Of a stretch of 14,043 nucleotides of DNA, positions 7,787 through 14,042 are shown in pieces. Source of the stretch: Lachnoclostridium sp. UBA7122. GTDB taxonomy: Bacteria; Bacillota; Clostridia; Lachnospirales; Lachnospiraceae. The translations under genes and the position numbers were made by a program. The notes below the pieces were generated by a model. It was not told the origin of the DNA, made no database searches, and was given only the letters and a program-made list of their open reading frames with translations. Every line of letters starts with the position of its first letter. Position 1 is the stretch's first letter. The DNA lies in assembly GCA_002493085.1 (NCBI GenBank), contig DKXQ01000014.1, positions 1 to 14,043 of the forward strand, written 5' to 3'.

Positions 7787-7974
7787 TATCACTAACAGGA
7801 TAATGCTAATATGTAGGATGCGTTGTATCCGAATTTACGCCCTCGGAGAGTTACATCAAACGAAAGTAGACTACTATTTATAGTTTTCAAAGCCGGACTC
7901 GTGGAACAGGGAATTAAACAAGATTTATATATTTTTATAGATTTTTGGCAACGGATATATGAAAAAAGGACAAG
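7777..7974 (+). ncRNA. Probable omega-RNA scaffold and guide of the IS607 element
   Basis: The 3' end of tnpB and the ~170 bases after it have no open frame but are rich in hairpins: ATTAGCAT (7777-7784) with ATGCTAAT (7803-7810), and GGATGC with GTATCC (7816-7830). After these comes a GC-richer stretch (7834-7910) typical of the conserved right end of TnpB elements. In known systems the scaffold runs to the right edge and the guide is the adjoining host DNA. The guide would then be about 7955-7974, which begins ATATATGAAAA and covers the rlmD start codon. The 5' end and guide length are inferred from other TnpB systems. Confidence 0.65.
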
Positions 7975-9668
7975 TGTATGAGGGTATTACAGAATATGTT
8001 GATTTTCCTGATAAAGCTGTTGTAATAACAGAGATAACAGATGAAAATGGTATCCGGCAGAAGTACCACGTTACAGTAAAAGGGGCATTGCCTGGACAGA
8101 CAGTAAAGTATATTGTTAAAAAAGCACGTACAGGCAAATACCAGGGACGTCTTTCCAGTGTTGTAAAGAAATCGCCAGATGAAACAGAAAAACCTGCATG
8201 TGCATGCTTTGGGGCGTGTGGTGGATGCAGTTACCAGACACTTCCATATAAAGTACAGCTTGAATTAAAACAGAACCAGGTTTTAAAACTGGTTAATAGT
8301 GTTATAAAAGCTGGTTCTTATACTTTTGATGGAATACTTCCAAGCCCTGATATCTGGGGTTACAGAAACAAAATGGAGTTTTCATTTGGTGATGAATACA
8401 AGGGCGGGCCACTTTCTTTAGGGCTTCATAGAAAAGGTAACATACATGATATAATTAATGCATCTGGGTGCAAAATAATACATAGTGATTATTCTAAAAT
8501 TCTTGATTGTGTAAGGCAATATTTTTTTGAAACAGGTGTTGTACATTATAACAAAAATACACATACAGGTGTACTGCGTCATCTGCTTATACGCAGGGCA
8601 GTGTCGACAGGTGAAATTCTCATTGCACTTGTAACAACATCTGCACTGTCATCTGGTCTGGATGAATTAAACTTAAAACTTCAAAATTTAAAATTAGAAG
8701 GTTCAATAACAGGATTTCTACACATTATAAATGATGGATTTGGAGACGTAGTAAAAAGCGATAAGACGCATATTATTTATGGAAAAGACTGGATTACAGA
8801 AGAAATACTTGGATTAAAATTCAGAATTTCTGTGTTTTCATTCTTTCAGACAAATACAAAAGGTGCAGAGGTATTATACAGGCGTGCAAGAGATTATATA
8901 TTAGAAAGTCCATTATCAGGTGACACTGGGCTATCTGTAATGCAAAGTGAGGCTTTTAAAGATAAAGTAGTTTTTGACCTGTATAGCGGGACAGGCACAA
9001 TAGCACAGATGATAGCACCAGTTGCAAAGAAAGTAACTGGTGTAGAAATTGTAGAAGAAGCAGTAGAAGCCGCAAAGAAAAATGCAGAGTATAATGGACT
9101 TACAAATTGTGAATTTATAGCAGGGGATGTATTAAAAGTTATAGATGAAATAAAAGAAAAACCTGACTTTATAGTATTAGATCCGCCAAGGGAAGGAATA
9201 CATCCTAAAGCGTTAAAAAAAATAGTTAGTTTTGGTGTCAACAGGATTGTGTATATATCATGTAAACCTGGAAGTTTAGTAAGAGATTTAGCTGTAATGC
9301 AGGAATGTGGATATAAAGTGGAGAAGATAAGTTTGGTAGATTTGTTTCCACAAACTGTCCACGTTGAGACGGTTGTTAAATTAACCCTCAAAAAAGATAC
9401 ACCTAAAATTGAGGTAACAATGGAACCAAATGCCAATATCAGCAACTACAAACCGAAGGAGCGTGTCACTTATCAGAAAATAAAAGATTATGTAAAAGAG
9501 CAAACGGGGCTGAATATTCATACTTCTTATATTGCACAGATAAAGGAGAAATGTGGGCTGGATAAACAGTACACATATGAAAAAGAAGAAGGAAAGAAAG
9601 TGGCTAAGTGTCCACCGGAGAAAGAGGCAGCTATTATGGATGCGTTCAGGCATTTCGGATGGATATAG
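7959..9668 (+). CDS. rlmD: 23S rRNA (uracil-5-)-methyltransferase, RlmD/RumA type
   Basis: This enzyme uses SAM to methylate a 23S rRNA uridine (U1939 in Escherichia coli). The protein is 569 residues, longer than a typical ~450-residue RlmD because of a C-terminal extension. An N-terminal TRAM-like RNA-binding domain occupies residues 1-68. Cysteines C81, C87, C90 and C171 (CACFGACGGC, then ASGCKII) match the 4Fe-4S ligands of RumA. SFFQTN is at 294-299, the SAM site VFDLYSGTGTIAQ is at 338-350, FIVLDPPREG is at 404-413, and the nucleophile is C435 in YISCKPGS. Residues about 500-569 (VTYQKIKDYV through KEAAIMDAFRHFGWI) form a helical tail I recall from other clostridial proteins. No strong ribosome binding site precedes the ATG: the context is GGCAACGGATATATG. 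That is explained by the IS607 insertion just upstream. A strong terminator follows. Confidence 0.92.
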   Translation: MKKGQVYEGITEYVDFPDKAVVITEITDENGIRQKYHVTVKGALPGQTVKYIVKKARTGKYQGRLSSVVKKSPDETEKPACACFGACGGCSYQTLPYKVQLELKQNQVLKLVNSVIKAGSYTFDGILPSPDIWGYRNKMEFSFGDEYKGGPLSLGLHRKGNIHDIINASGCKIIHSDYSKILDCVRQYFFETGVVHYNKNTHTGVLRHLLIRRAVSTGEILIALVTTSALSSGLDELNLKLQNLKLEGSITGFLHIINDGFGDVVKSDKTHIIYGKDWITEEILGLKFRISVFSFFQTNTKGAEVLYRRARDYILESPLSGDTGLSVMQSEAFKDKVVFDLYSGTGTIAQMIAPVAKKVTGVEIVEEAVEAAKKNAEYNGLTNCEFIAGDVLKVIDEIKEKPDFIVLDPPREGIHPKALKKIVSFGVNRIVYISCKPGSLVRDLAVMQECGYKVEKISLVDLFPQTVHVETVVKLTLKKDTPKIEVTMEPNANISNYKPKERVTYQKIKDYVKEQTGLNIHTSYIAQIKEKCGLDKQYTYEKEEGKKVAKCPPEKEAAIMDAFRHFGWI

Positions 9669-9670
9669 CG

Positions 9671-9718
9671 AAATACAGACTCATGAAGAAAGTATTCTTT
9701 GTGAGTCTGTATTTTTTT
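9671..9718 (+). terminator. Intrinsic terminator after rlmD
   Basis: AAATACAGACTCA (9671-9683) pairs perfectly with TGAGTCTGTATTT (9702-9714). The loop can fold further through AAAG and CTTT, and the T run extends to 9718. Confidence 0.9.
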
Positions 9719-9984
9719 ATACTGTAAGAATTATCATATGCTGGAGCCGCACTCCCATTCCAAGTTTTCTTTCATCATTCTTTTCTCCACGGCTCATGCC
9801 GTTCTATTCCAAACCGAAGCCCTTCTATATTTATCTTCCATTCCTGTAGCTTTTTAAATTACTGACTGCGCTTACGCGCCGGGTGCATGGTATAGGCAGA
9901 CAGCTATACAGGCTGGGACACGGGCTTATAAAGTGCAAGGTACATGATTCACGCAGACAGTGACAAGCACAAGGAGGATAAATT
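9719..9984 (+). other. Intergenic region at the start of the accessory block
   Basis: I find no convincing gene in this stretch. On the minus strand, 9841-9734 reads as a 36-codon frame with one internal TGA and otherwise plausible codons (MEDKYRRASVW..., ending ENLEWECGSSI), possibly a decayed gene end. The right part becomes more GC-rich, contains a small GCGC-TTAC-GCGC hairpin near 9868-9879, and ends in the AAGGAGG ribosome binding site of the next gene. No clear promoter was recognised. Confidence 0.5.
9848..9869 (+). repeat. Intergenic repeat B, copy 2
   Basis: AGCTTTTTAAA followed by TTACTGACTGC matches 4657-4679 apart from one missing base and one substitution. See copy 1 for the caution. 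Confidence 0.4.
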
Positions 9985-10173
9985 ATGGATATCAAAAATA
10001 TGATTGAGAAACTGGAAGATATTAAGAACATCGGGCAGATGTTAGAAATCTCATTGCAGGCAAATGAGGACGACCCCAATATCATAAGGAGCGTCAGCAT
10101 CATAAACAGGGAACTTGCATCGGTAATTGAGGAAGCCAAAGCAGGACAGGATAAAAAGTCAGGCGGCAGTTAA
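9985..10173 (+). CDS. Small helical acidic protein, function unknown
   Basis: This is a 62-residue product with a perfect AAGGAGG (9971-9977) seven bases before its ATG, which is the strongest reason to accept it as a gene. The sequence (MDIKNMIEKLEDIKNIGQML, then NEDDPNIIRSVSIINRELASVIEEA and a KKSGGS tail) predicts two amphipathic helices and no membrane segment, signal peptide or metal motif. I do not recognise the family. It converges on the XRE regulator gene, and the two stop codons overlap. Base composition is more GC-rich than in the core genes to the left, which suggests horizontally acquired DNA. An accessory partner of the regulator is possible, but only its position suggests this. 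Confidence 0.7.
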   Translation: MDIKNMIEKLEDIKNIGQMLEISLQANEDDPNIIRSVSIINRELASVIEEAKAGQDKKSGGS

Positions 10174-10180
10174 TCCGCCT
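10153..10180 (-). terminator. Possible terminator for the XRE gene
   Basis: On the minus strand AGGCGG (10180-10175) pairs with CCGCCT (10166-10161), and a run of five T follows at 10157-10153 after three bases. The stem overlaps both stop codons. It is short (6 bp) but GC-rich. Confidence 0.45.
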
Positions 10181-10469
10181 GTCCCTTAAAGCACTGGACA
10201 GTAAGCGTCACAGCCTGTATCTGCCTGTCTGTCAGACCTTCCAGCGAAAGCATCTTCTTCTCTGCCGTATCACACCCCAGCAAATAGTCGGTTGACACAC
10301 GGTATAAAGAAGCAAGCTTCATCAGGACGGACAGCGACGGTTGCCTGCTGCCGGATTCGTACAACCCGATTAGGCTCTCGGATACACCAACCAGTTCCGC
10401 AGTCTGCTTTCTGGAAAGCTCTTTGTTAATTCGTGCAATCTGTAACCGTTTTGCAAGTCCTTGGATCAT
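10170..10469 (-). CDS. XRE-family (Cro/C1-type) transcriptional regulator
   Basis: This 99-residue DNA-binding protein has a standard lambda-repressor-like helix-turn-helix at residues about 5-64: LAKRLQIARINKELSRKQTA, then ELVGVSESLIGLYESGSRQPS, then LMKLASLYRVSTDYLLG. A short C-terminal tail (SLEGLTDRQIQAVTLTVQCFKGQ) is of a kind seen on small regulators in mobile elements. GGGAGGTG (10481-10474) lies upstream of the ATG. The gene is more GC-rich than its neighbours. It faces away from a promoter about 50 bp upstream that contains a perfect 13-bp palindrome (10530-10542), the usual kind of operator for such proteins. It probably represses that promoter and perhaps its own. No integrase or relaxase gene is visible nearby, so any parent element is incomplete or lies outside the window. 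Confidence 0.92.
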   Translation of the reverse strand: MIQGLAKRLQIARINKELSRKQTAELVGVSESLIGLYESGSRQPSLSVLMKLASLYRVSTDYLLGCDTAEKKMLSLEGLTDRQIQAVTLTVQCFKGQAD

Positions 10470-10519
10470 ATTTCACCTCCCGTTTTCTTTCATGATAAAG
10501 GTCGGCATGGAACTTTGGG

Positions 10520-10548
10520 TTGCAAACCGCTACTAATAGTAGTATAAT
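10520..10548 (+). promoter_or_regulatory. Strong sigma-70-type promoter for the lipoprotein gene
   Basis: TTGCAA (10520-10525), exactly 17 bases, and a perfect TATAAT (10543-10548) point at the lipoprotein gene. This predicts a leader of roughly 115 bases. Confidence 0.8.
10530..10542 (+). promoter_or_regulatory. Palindromic operator candidate inside the promoter spacer
   Basis: CTACTAATAGTAG is a perfect palindrome with a one-base centre. It ends at the base before the -10 box, so a bound repressor would block RNA polymerase. The neighbouring divergent XRE gene is the obvious candidate ligand; the pairing is inferred from position. Confidence 0.6.
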
Positions 10549-10557
10549 TTAACAGCG

Positions 10558-10574
10558 GGTAATGAATCATTACC
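10558..10574 (+). promoter_or_regulatory. 17-bp perfect palindrome at the predicted transcript start
   Basis: GGTAATGA-A-TCATTACC begins about 10 bases after the -10 box. As DNA it could be a second operator of different sequence; as RNA it would be a hairpin at the very 5' end of the transcript. Confidence 0.5.
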
Positions 10575-10587
10575 ATTTGTTGATATG

Positions 10588-10634
10588 AGATTCTGCATTG
10601 TTCTTATGTGCTCCGCGCATCGGGAGCAGAATCT
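10588..10634 (+). promoter_or_regulatory. Structured leader of the lipoprotein mRNA
   Basis: AGATTCTGC (10588-10596) can pair with GCAGAATCT (10626-10634). Alternatively, TGCTCC (10609-10614) pairs with GGAGCA (10623-10628). The two inner pairings compete for the shared GCA. There is no T run, so it is not a simple terminator. I match it to no known riboswitch class. Confidence 0.4.
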
Positions 10635-10672
10635 GTAACATGATGCTTCAGTAAAAGGGAGGAATAAACTAC

Positions 10673-11443
10673 ATGAAAAAGAAAAAAGGTGCTGGGACTG
10701 TCTATAACAGCACAGACAGACATTACATGCTGCTCAAATATTTGAGGTCAGGCGTTTTTATGTTTCTTTTCTTATTACTTTTATGCTTTAGTGCAGGATG
10801 CGGAAAAAAGGAAAACAAAAACTTGTTTAATAGTTTTACTGTGGTTTCTATTAACGATGTACCTGAAGATTTAAAATCAACAATTCAGAGAAAAAATGAA
10901 AATCCATTTGAACTTACTTATTCCACGGATGAATCTGGTATGTATATCGTAAAAGGATACGGCAGGCAGGAAGCAGCAGAATGTAACATTACGGTTGAAG
11001 ATTTCTATTATTCTGATGACGATCTGGTAGTGGATACCAATTTATCAGTATCAGAACTCAATGATTCTGTTTCAGCTACACCAACATATCCGTATATCAT
11101 TATTAAACCTGGATATATAGAAGATAACGAAATGAAAGATAAACAGGTATATGAAGCAGGAATATATATAAGAGAAATTCTGTTAGCAAATTCAGCAATA
11201 AAAATCCAGGTTTTCCTTGATGAAAGGAATGTGACGTCTGTAGAAATAATAGAAGAAAATACTGTGATGGCTGCAATGTATCCATTGATAAAACCATCCA
11301 TAAAAAGGATATCAGAAGAACTTTCTGCTGGAAAATCTGTGGATGAAATCACCCTTTCAGAAAGCTCATACTATACAGAAAAAATTCTTCTGGATGCCAT
11401 CAGCGAGATATTACAGGAACACAAGATTGCGGATACTCCGTGA
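10673..11443 (+). CDS. Predicted lipoprotein, function unknown
   Basis: This 256-residue exported protein has a basic N-terminus, a hydrophobic core (about residues 28-39) and a lipobox FSAGC with the lipidated cysteine at residue 43. It should be anchored on the outer face of the cytoplasmic membrane. The n-region is unusually long: Met19 (MLLKYLRSGVF) would give a more typical signal peptide, but the good AGGGAGGA site at 10656-10663 supports the first ATG. The mature part is acidic, with alternating strands and helices (VVSINDVPEDLKSTIQ, EDFYYSDDDLVVD, TYPYIIIKPGYIED). The C-terminal half looks helical. I recognise no domain. Its promoter carries palindromes next to the XRE gene, so repressor control is likely. 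A terminator at 11558 separates it from the large surface protein gene. Confidence 0.88.
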   Translation: MKKKKGAGTVYNSTDRHYMLLKYLRSGVFMFLFLLLLCFSAGCGKKENKNLFNSFTVVSINDVPEDLKSTIQRKNENPFELTYSTDESGMYIVKGYGRQEAAECNITVEDFYYSDDDLVVDTNLSVSELNDSVSATPTYPYIIIKPGYIEDNEMKDKQVYEAGIYIREILLANSAIKIQVFLDERNVTSVEIIEENTVMAAMYPLIKPSIKRISEELSAGKSVDEITLSESSYYTEKILLDAISEILQEHKIADTP

Positions 11444-11557
11444 CAACGATGTCAGATATATCTTTAATGTTGACTATATGCCAATCATTCTTAAATGGAA
11501 AGATTGCATCTATCATCAGACAGAGATCTTAAACCATATTTCTAAATTATAGTGCTT

Positions 11558-11587
11558 AAAACTGTCCTTTGTATAAAGGACGGTTTT
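11558..11587 (+). terminator. Intrinsic terminator after the lipoprotein gene
   Basis: AAAACTGTCCTTT (11558-11570) pairs with AAAGGACGGTTTT (11575-11587) around a four-base loop. There is one T-G wobble, and the stem itself ends in four T residues. The 114 bases between the lipoprotein stop and this stem hold nothing I recognise. Confidence 0.8.
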
Positions 11588-11633
11588 AATAAAAAATTTT
11601 CTATTTATAAACTTTTGAAAGGAGAAGTCTGTT

Positions 11634-14042
11634 ATGAAACAATTTATCACAAAAACAATAGGGGTTATGCTTGTATTAGCTATTATATTTACAAGCATAC
11701 CCGTCACACAGGTACAGGCGGCATCGAAACCTGTCATCTCAAGCAGCCAGGTGAAGATTAAAAAGAATGCCTGTAGTGTCAAAAAGGGCAAAAAAATAAA
11801 ACTGACTGCTCAGTATAGCAAAAAAGATATCACCAAAAAAGGTACTTGGAAATCAAGTAAAAAGAGTGTCGCTACGATTAGCAAGGCAGGTGTGCTTACA
11901 GCAAAAAAGGCTGGAACAACCTATATCACGGTGAAATATAAAGGCAAAACTTCCAGTAAATTAAAAGTCGTAGTAAAAGCGAATACTTCCTCTAGCTCAA
12001 ATAGTGCTTCCGGAAAAGGCTTTACAATCACTTATAATAAAAACAGCAAGAATGCTTCTGACAAGCTAAAAGGTTCCGCTACACAGAAAATCACAACGGC
12101 TTCTGGTGAAATCCTGAAATTTAGTACAACAGTGACTCCTGCCAATGGCAAGAAGTTCTTAGGTTGGTATGATGCTCCGACAGGCGGCAACCGTATCTAT
12201 GAAACTTATAAGCCAACAGGCGATATGACACTTTATGCTCACTATACAGATGAAAATACGCAAACAGTGACGTTTGGACTTGGTTGTACCTATGGCACTA
12301 CATATAGTTTCATGAGTACGTTTGGAGAAGGCCCTGGGTATGATTTAACCCATAATGTTGACCTTGCTGGCCCTATGTTGTTTGATGATACTAATAACGT
12401 CAGATGGCGTCATACTTATACAATGAACGGCAAAGATAAGTTTGTTATTAATGATCTTCCGCAGCCATCTGTTCCGGGTTATACGTTCCAAGGATGGTAT
12501 ACAGAGGAACAGGCTTATGATCCATCACTTGACAAAGATGGTTATTATGGTATTAAGGTTGAGAATGGACAGGAAATTGATTCTTCTGTAACACGTCTGT
12601 ATGCGAGGTTTTCAAAGAAGTTGATAATACATCTTGATGACCTGCATGGCGGAAAGTATCCTGATATGGTGATTGATACCTATACATCTATCAAAGATGC
12701 AGGATATAAGCTTCCTGTGTTAGATATTCCTGGCACTACATTTTTGGGATGGTCACTTGATTCAGATACAGGTAAAACACCTTTAGGAAATCCGATATCG
12801 GATGATAGGTTTTTTACTAATATTATTTATATGCGTGGATTTCTTTGTTCGGCTGTGTTTGATGATAATGGTGAAACTGAACATTATTTTAAGAATTATC
12901 GTGATTTAGGTGTTCATTGGAATAATGATTGTTTGAATCCTGGTGCATATAATGATGTTGCACTTTTTGAAGAGTTAAATGAGATTACTTTGTATCCGAT
13001 ATATAAACAGCATAATCTTTATTTAGGCTTTGATCCAAAGGGTGGTACATTTAGTAAAACATCTTTGGATAATGCCGGTTTAACTGTTTATCCAGAAGAT
13101 TCGGGCGATTTTAAAAAGGGTTATGGATATCTTACTGGTTTTTTGGGTGACGCACCATATGGTGGGCCTAAGTATTATCCGGGGCATGAAGGACAGCTTG
13201 GCTGGTCAGAAGGTAATGGAAAGACTACTATGCCTTTTGTTACCCGTAACAACTATATTTTTGACGGGTGGATCACACCAGACGGTGAGAAGCTCACATA
13301 TGATACTATTTTGACAGAAAATATGATACTTTCTGCTAAATGGATTCCTGGAACATGTTACGTGATGTTTGATCCAACGGATGGAACATTAACACAGGAA
13401 GAGCGTGACCGTGTAGGTCTTGATGGTGCATGGCGTTACAAAGTAACGACAGAATCTAGTGTCAGTGGTTCGGGTAAACAGCTTCCTGTGCCTGTTAGTC
13501 CAGAAGGGCGTAAGTTCGAGGGCTGGTACACGAAAGACGGGGAAGAAGTGACGAAGGATACGAAAATCACAGGAGATACTACATTGTATGCACGCTGGGG
13601 AACTAAAACAGACAATAAGCCTGAAACACAAAAACCTTCTACAAACAAAGATACTTCCACAAATAAAGACACTGGCAGCAATAACAAAAACGAAACAGTA
13701 CATGTTACTGACATTACAGTAACAGACATGGATTGGCAGTCTGTTGATAAAAACAACCATTATACGATTGAGTATGGTGGTAAAGGAAACCAGACAGGTC
13801 TTGGATTTACTGCAACGGTTCTTCCTTCAACACTAAAAGATACAGCCAGAAATGTCAGATGGACATCATCTAATCCGAATATTATTTCTGTTACTGCTGG
13901 AAAAGATGTTATCTACAGTCCAAACTGGTTTGATTACTTTGAATTTGGAACAGAAGCTGGGGATGTTGTTTTGACTGTGACAAGTATGGATAATCCAAAC
14001 GTGAGCTTTAATATCAACGTCACCACTTTACAAGTTTTATAA
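11634..14042 (+). CDS. Secreted Ig-like / InlB-B repeat surface protein
   Basis: This is an 802-residue exported protein. Residues 1-29 are a signal peptide cleaved near VQA-A. A lysine-rich bacterial Ig-like (BIG_2) domain spans about 38-115 (WKSSKKSVATISKAGVLTAKK, then GTTYITVKYKG). Five divergent InlB-B/Flg_new-type repeats follow, each centred on a GW motif: FLGWYDAPTGG (~175), FQGWYTEEQ (~285), FLGWSLDSDTG (~370), FDGWITPDGEKL (~543) and FEGWYTKDGEEV (~628). Most close on LYAxY/F/W or a similar strand. A T/N/K-rich linker (~657-688, with TNKDT repeated) leads to a second BIG_2 domain (~690-800, RNVRWTSSNPNIISVT). These folds act in adhesion or binding to surfaces. No LPXTG motif, C-terminal membrane anchor or SLH/choline-binding repeat is visible, so how it stays at the surface is unclear. 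AAAGGAG at 11618-11624 fixes the start. The TAA is at 14040-14042. Confidence 0.9.
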   Translation: MKQFITKTIGVMLVLAIIFTSIPVTQVQAASKPVISSSQVKIKKNACSVKKGKKIKLTAQYSKKDITKKGTWKSSKKSVATISKAGVLTAKKAGTTYITVKYKGKTSSKLKVVVKANTSSSSNSASGKGFTITYNKNSKNASDKLKGSATQKITTASGEILKFSTTVTPANGKKFLGWYDAPTGGNRIYETYKPTGDMTLYAHYTDENTQTVTFGLGCTYGTTYSFMSTFGEGPGYDLTHNVDLAGPMLFDDTNNVRWRHTYTMNGKDKFVINDLPQPSVPGYTFQGWYTEEQAYDPSLDKDGYYGIKVENGQEIDSSVTRLYARFSKKLIIHLDDLHGGKYPDMVIDTYTSIKDAGYKLPVLDIPGTTFLGWSLDSDTGKTPLGNPISDDRFFTNIIYMRGFLCSAVFDDNGETEHYFKNYRDLGVHWNNDCLNPGAYNDVALFEELNEITLYPIYKQHNLYLGFDPKGGTFSKTSLDNAGLTVYPEDSGDFKKGYGYLTGFLGDAPYGGPKYYPGHEGQLGWSEGNGKTTMPFVTRNNYIFDGWITPDGEKLTYDTILTENMILSAKWIPGTCYVMFDPTDGTLTQEERDRVGLDGAWRYKVTTESSVSGSGKQLPVPVSPEGRKFEGWYTKDGEEVTKDTKITGDTTLYARWGTKTDNKPETQKPSTNKDTSTNKDTGSNNKNETVHVTDITVTDMDWQSVDKNNHYTIEYGGKGNQTGLGFTATVLPSTLKDTARNVRWTSSNPNIISVTAGKDVIYSPNWFDYFEFGTEAGDVVLTVTSMDNPNVSFNINVTTLQVL

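Larger units (their letters stand above)
5975..7954 (+). mobile_element. IS607-family insertion sequence with tnpA, tnpB and omega-RNA
   Basis: This element of about 1.98 kb lies between pheA and rlmD and carries a serine-recombinase tnpA overlapping a tnpB. IS607 elements have no long terminal inverted repeats, make no target duplication, and recombine at a GG dinucleotide. Both proposed edges carry GG (left within 5973-5976, right 7953-7954), and removing the element restores a strong ribosome binding site for rlmD. Near the edges, TATAAAAATATAT (5997-6009) is an exact inverted copy of 7927-7939, and AATTAAACA occurs at both ends (5988-5996, 7912-7920). These may be TnpA contact sites, although they are AT-rich. 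All parts look intact, so the element may be active or recently inserted. The left edge is uncertain by one or two G residues. Confidence 0.82.

Noticed and set aside
7777..7954. Group II intron or riboswitch at the right end of the IS607 element
   Set aside because: The position after tnpB and up to the element edge is fully explained by an omega-RNA, and no intron-encoded protein is present.
8894..9445. 183-codon open frame on the minus strand inside rlmD
   Set aside because: It lies wholly antisense to the SAM-binding core of rlmD, has no ribosome binding site, and its serine/threonine/isoleucine-rich product is typical of a shadow frame.
9896..9960. GCAGACAG repeated at 9896-9903 and 9953-9960 as iterons of a replication origin
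   Set aside because: Two 8-base copies 57 bases apart, without a replication gene or AT-rich unwinding region, are not enough.
11343..11552. 69-codon plus-strand frame overlapping the lipoprotein gene end
   Set aside because: Most of it is out-of-frame lipoprotein sequence, and the unique tail (YIFNVDYMPIILKWKDC) has no ribosome binding site or recognisable family. A frameshifted lipoprotein extension was considered but nothing supports it.
13389..13760. Two long minus-strand frames inside the surface protein gene
   Set aside because: They are antisense shadows of the repeat and linker region, overlap each other in different frames, and have cysteine- and valine-rich products without motifs.
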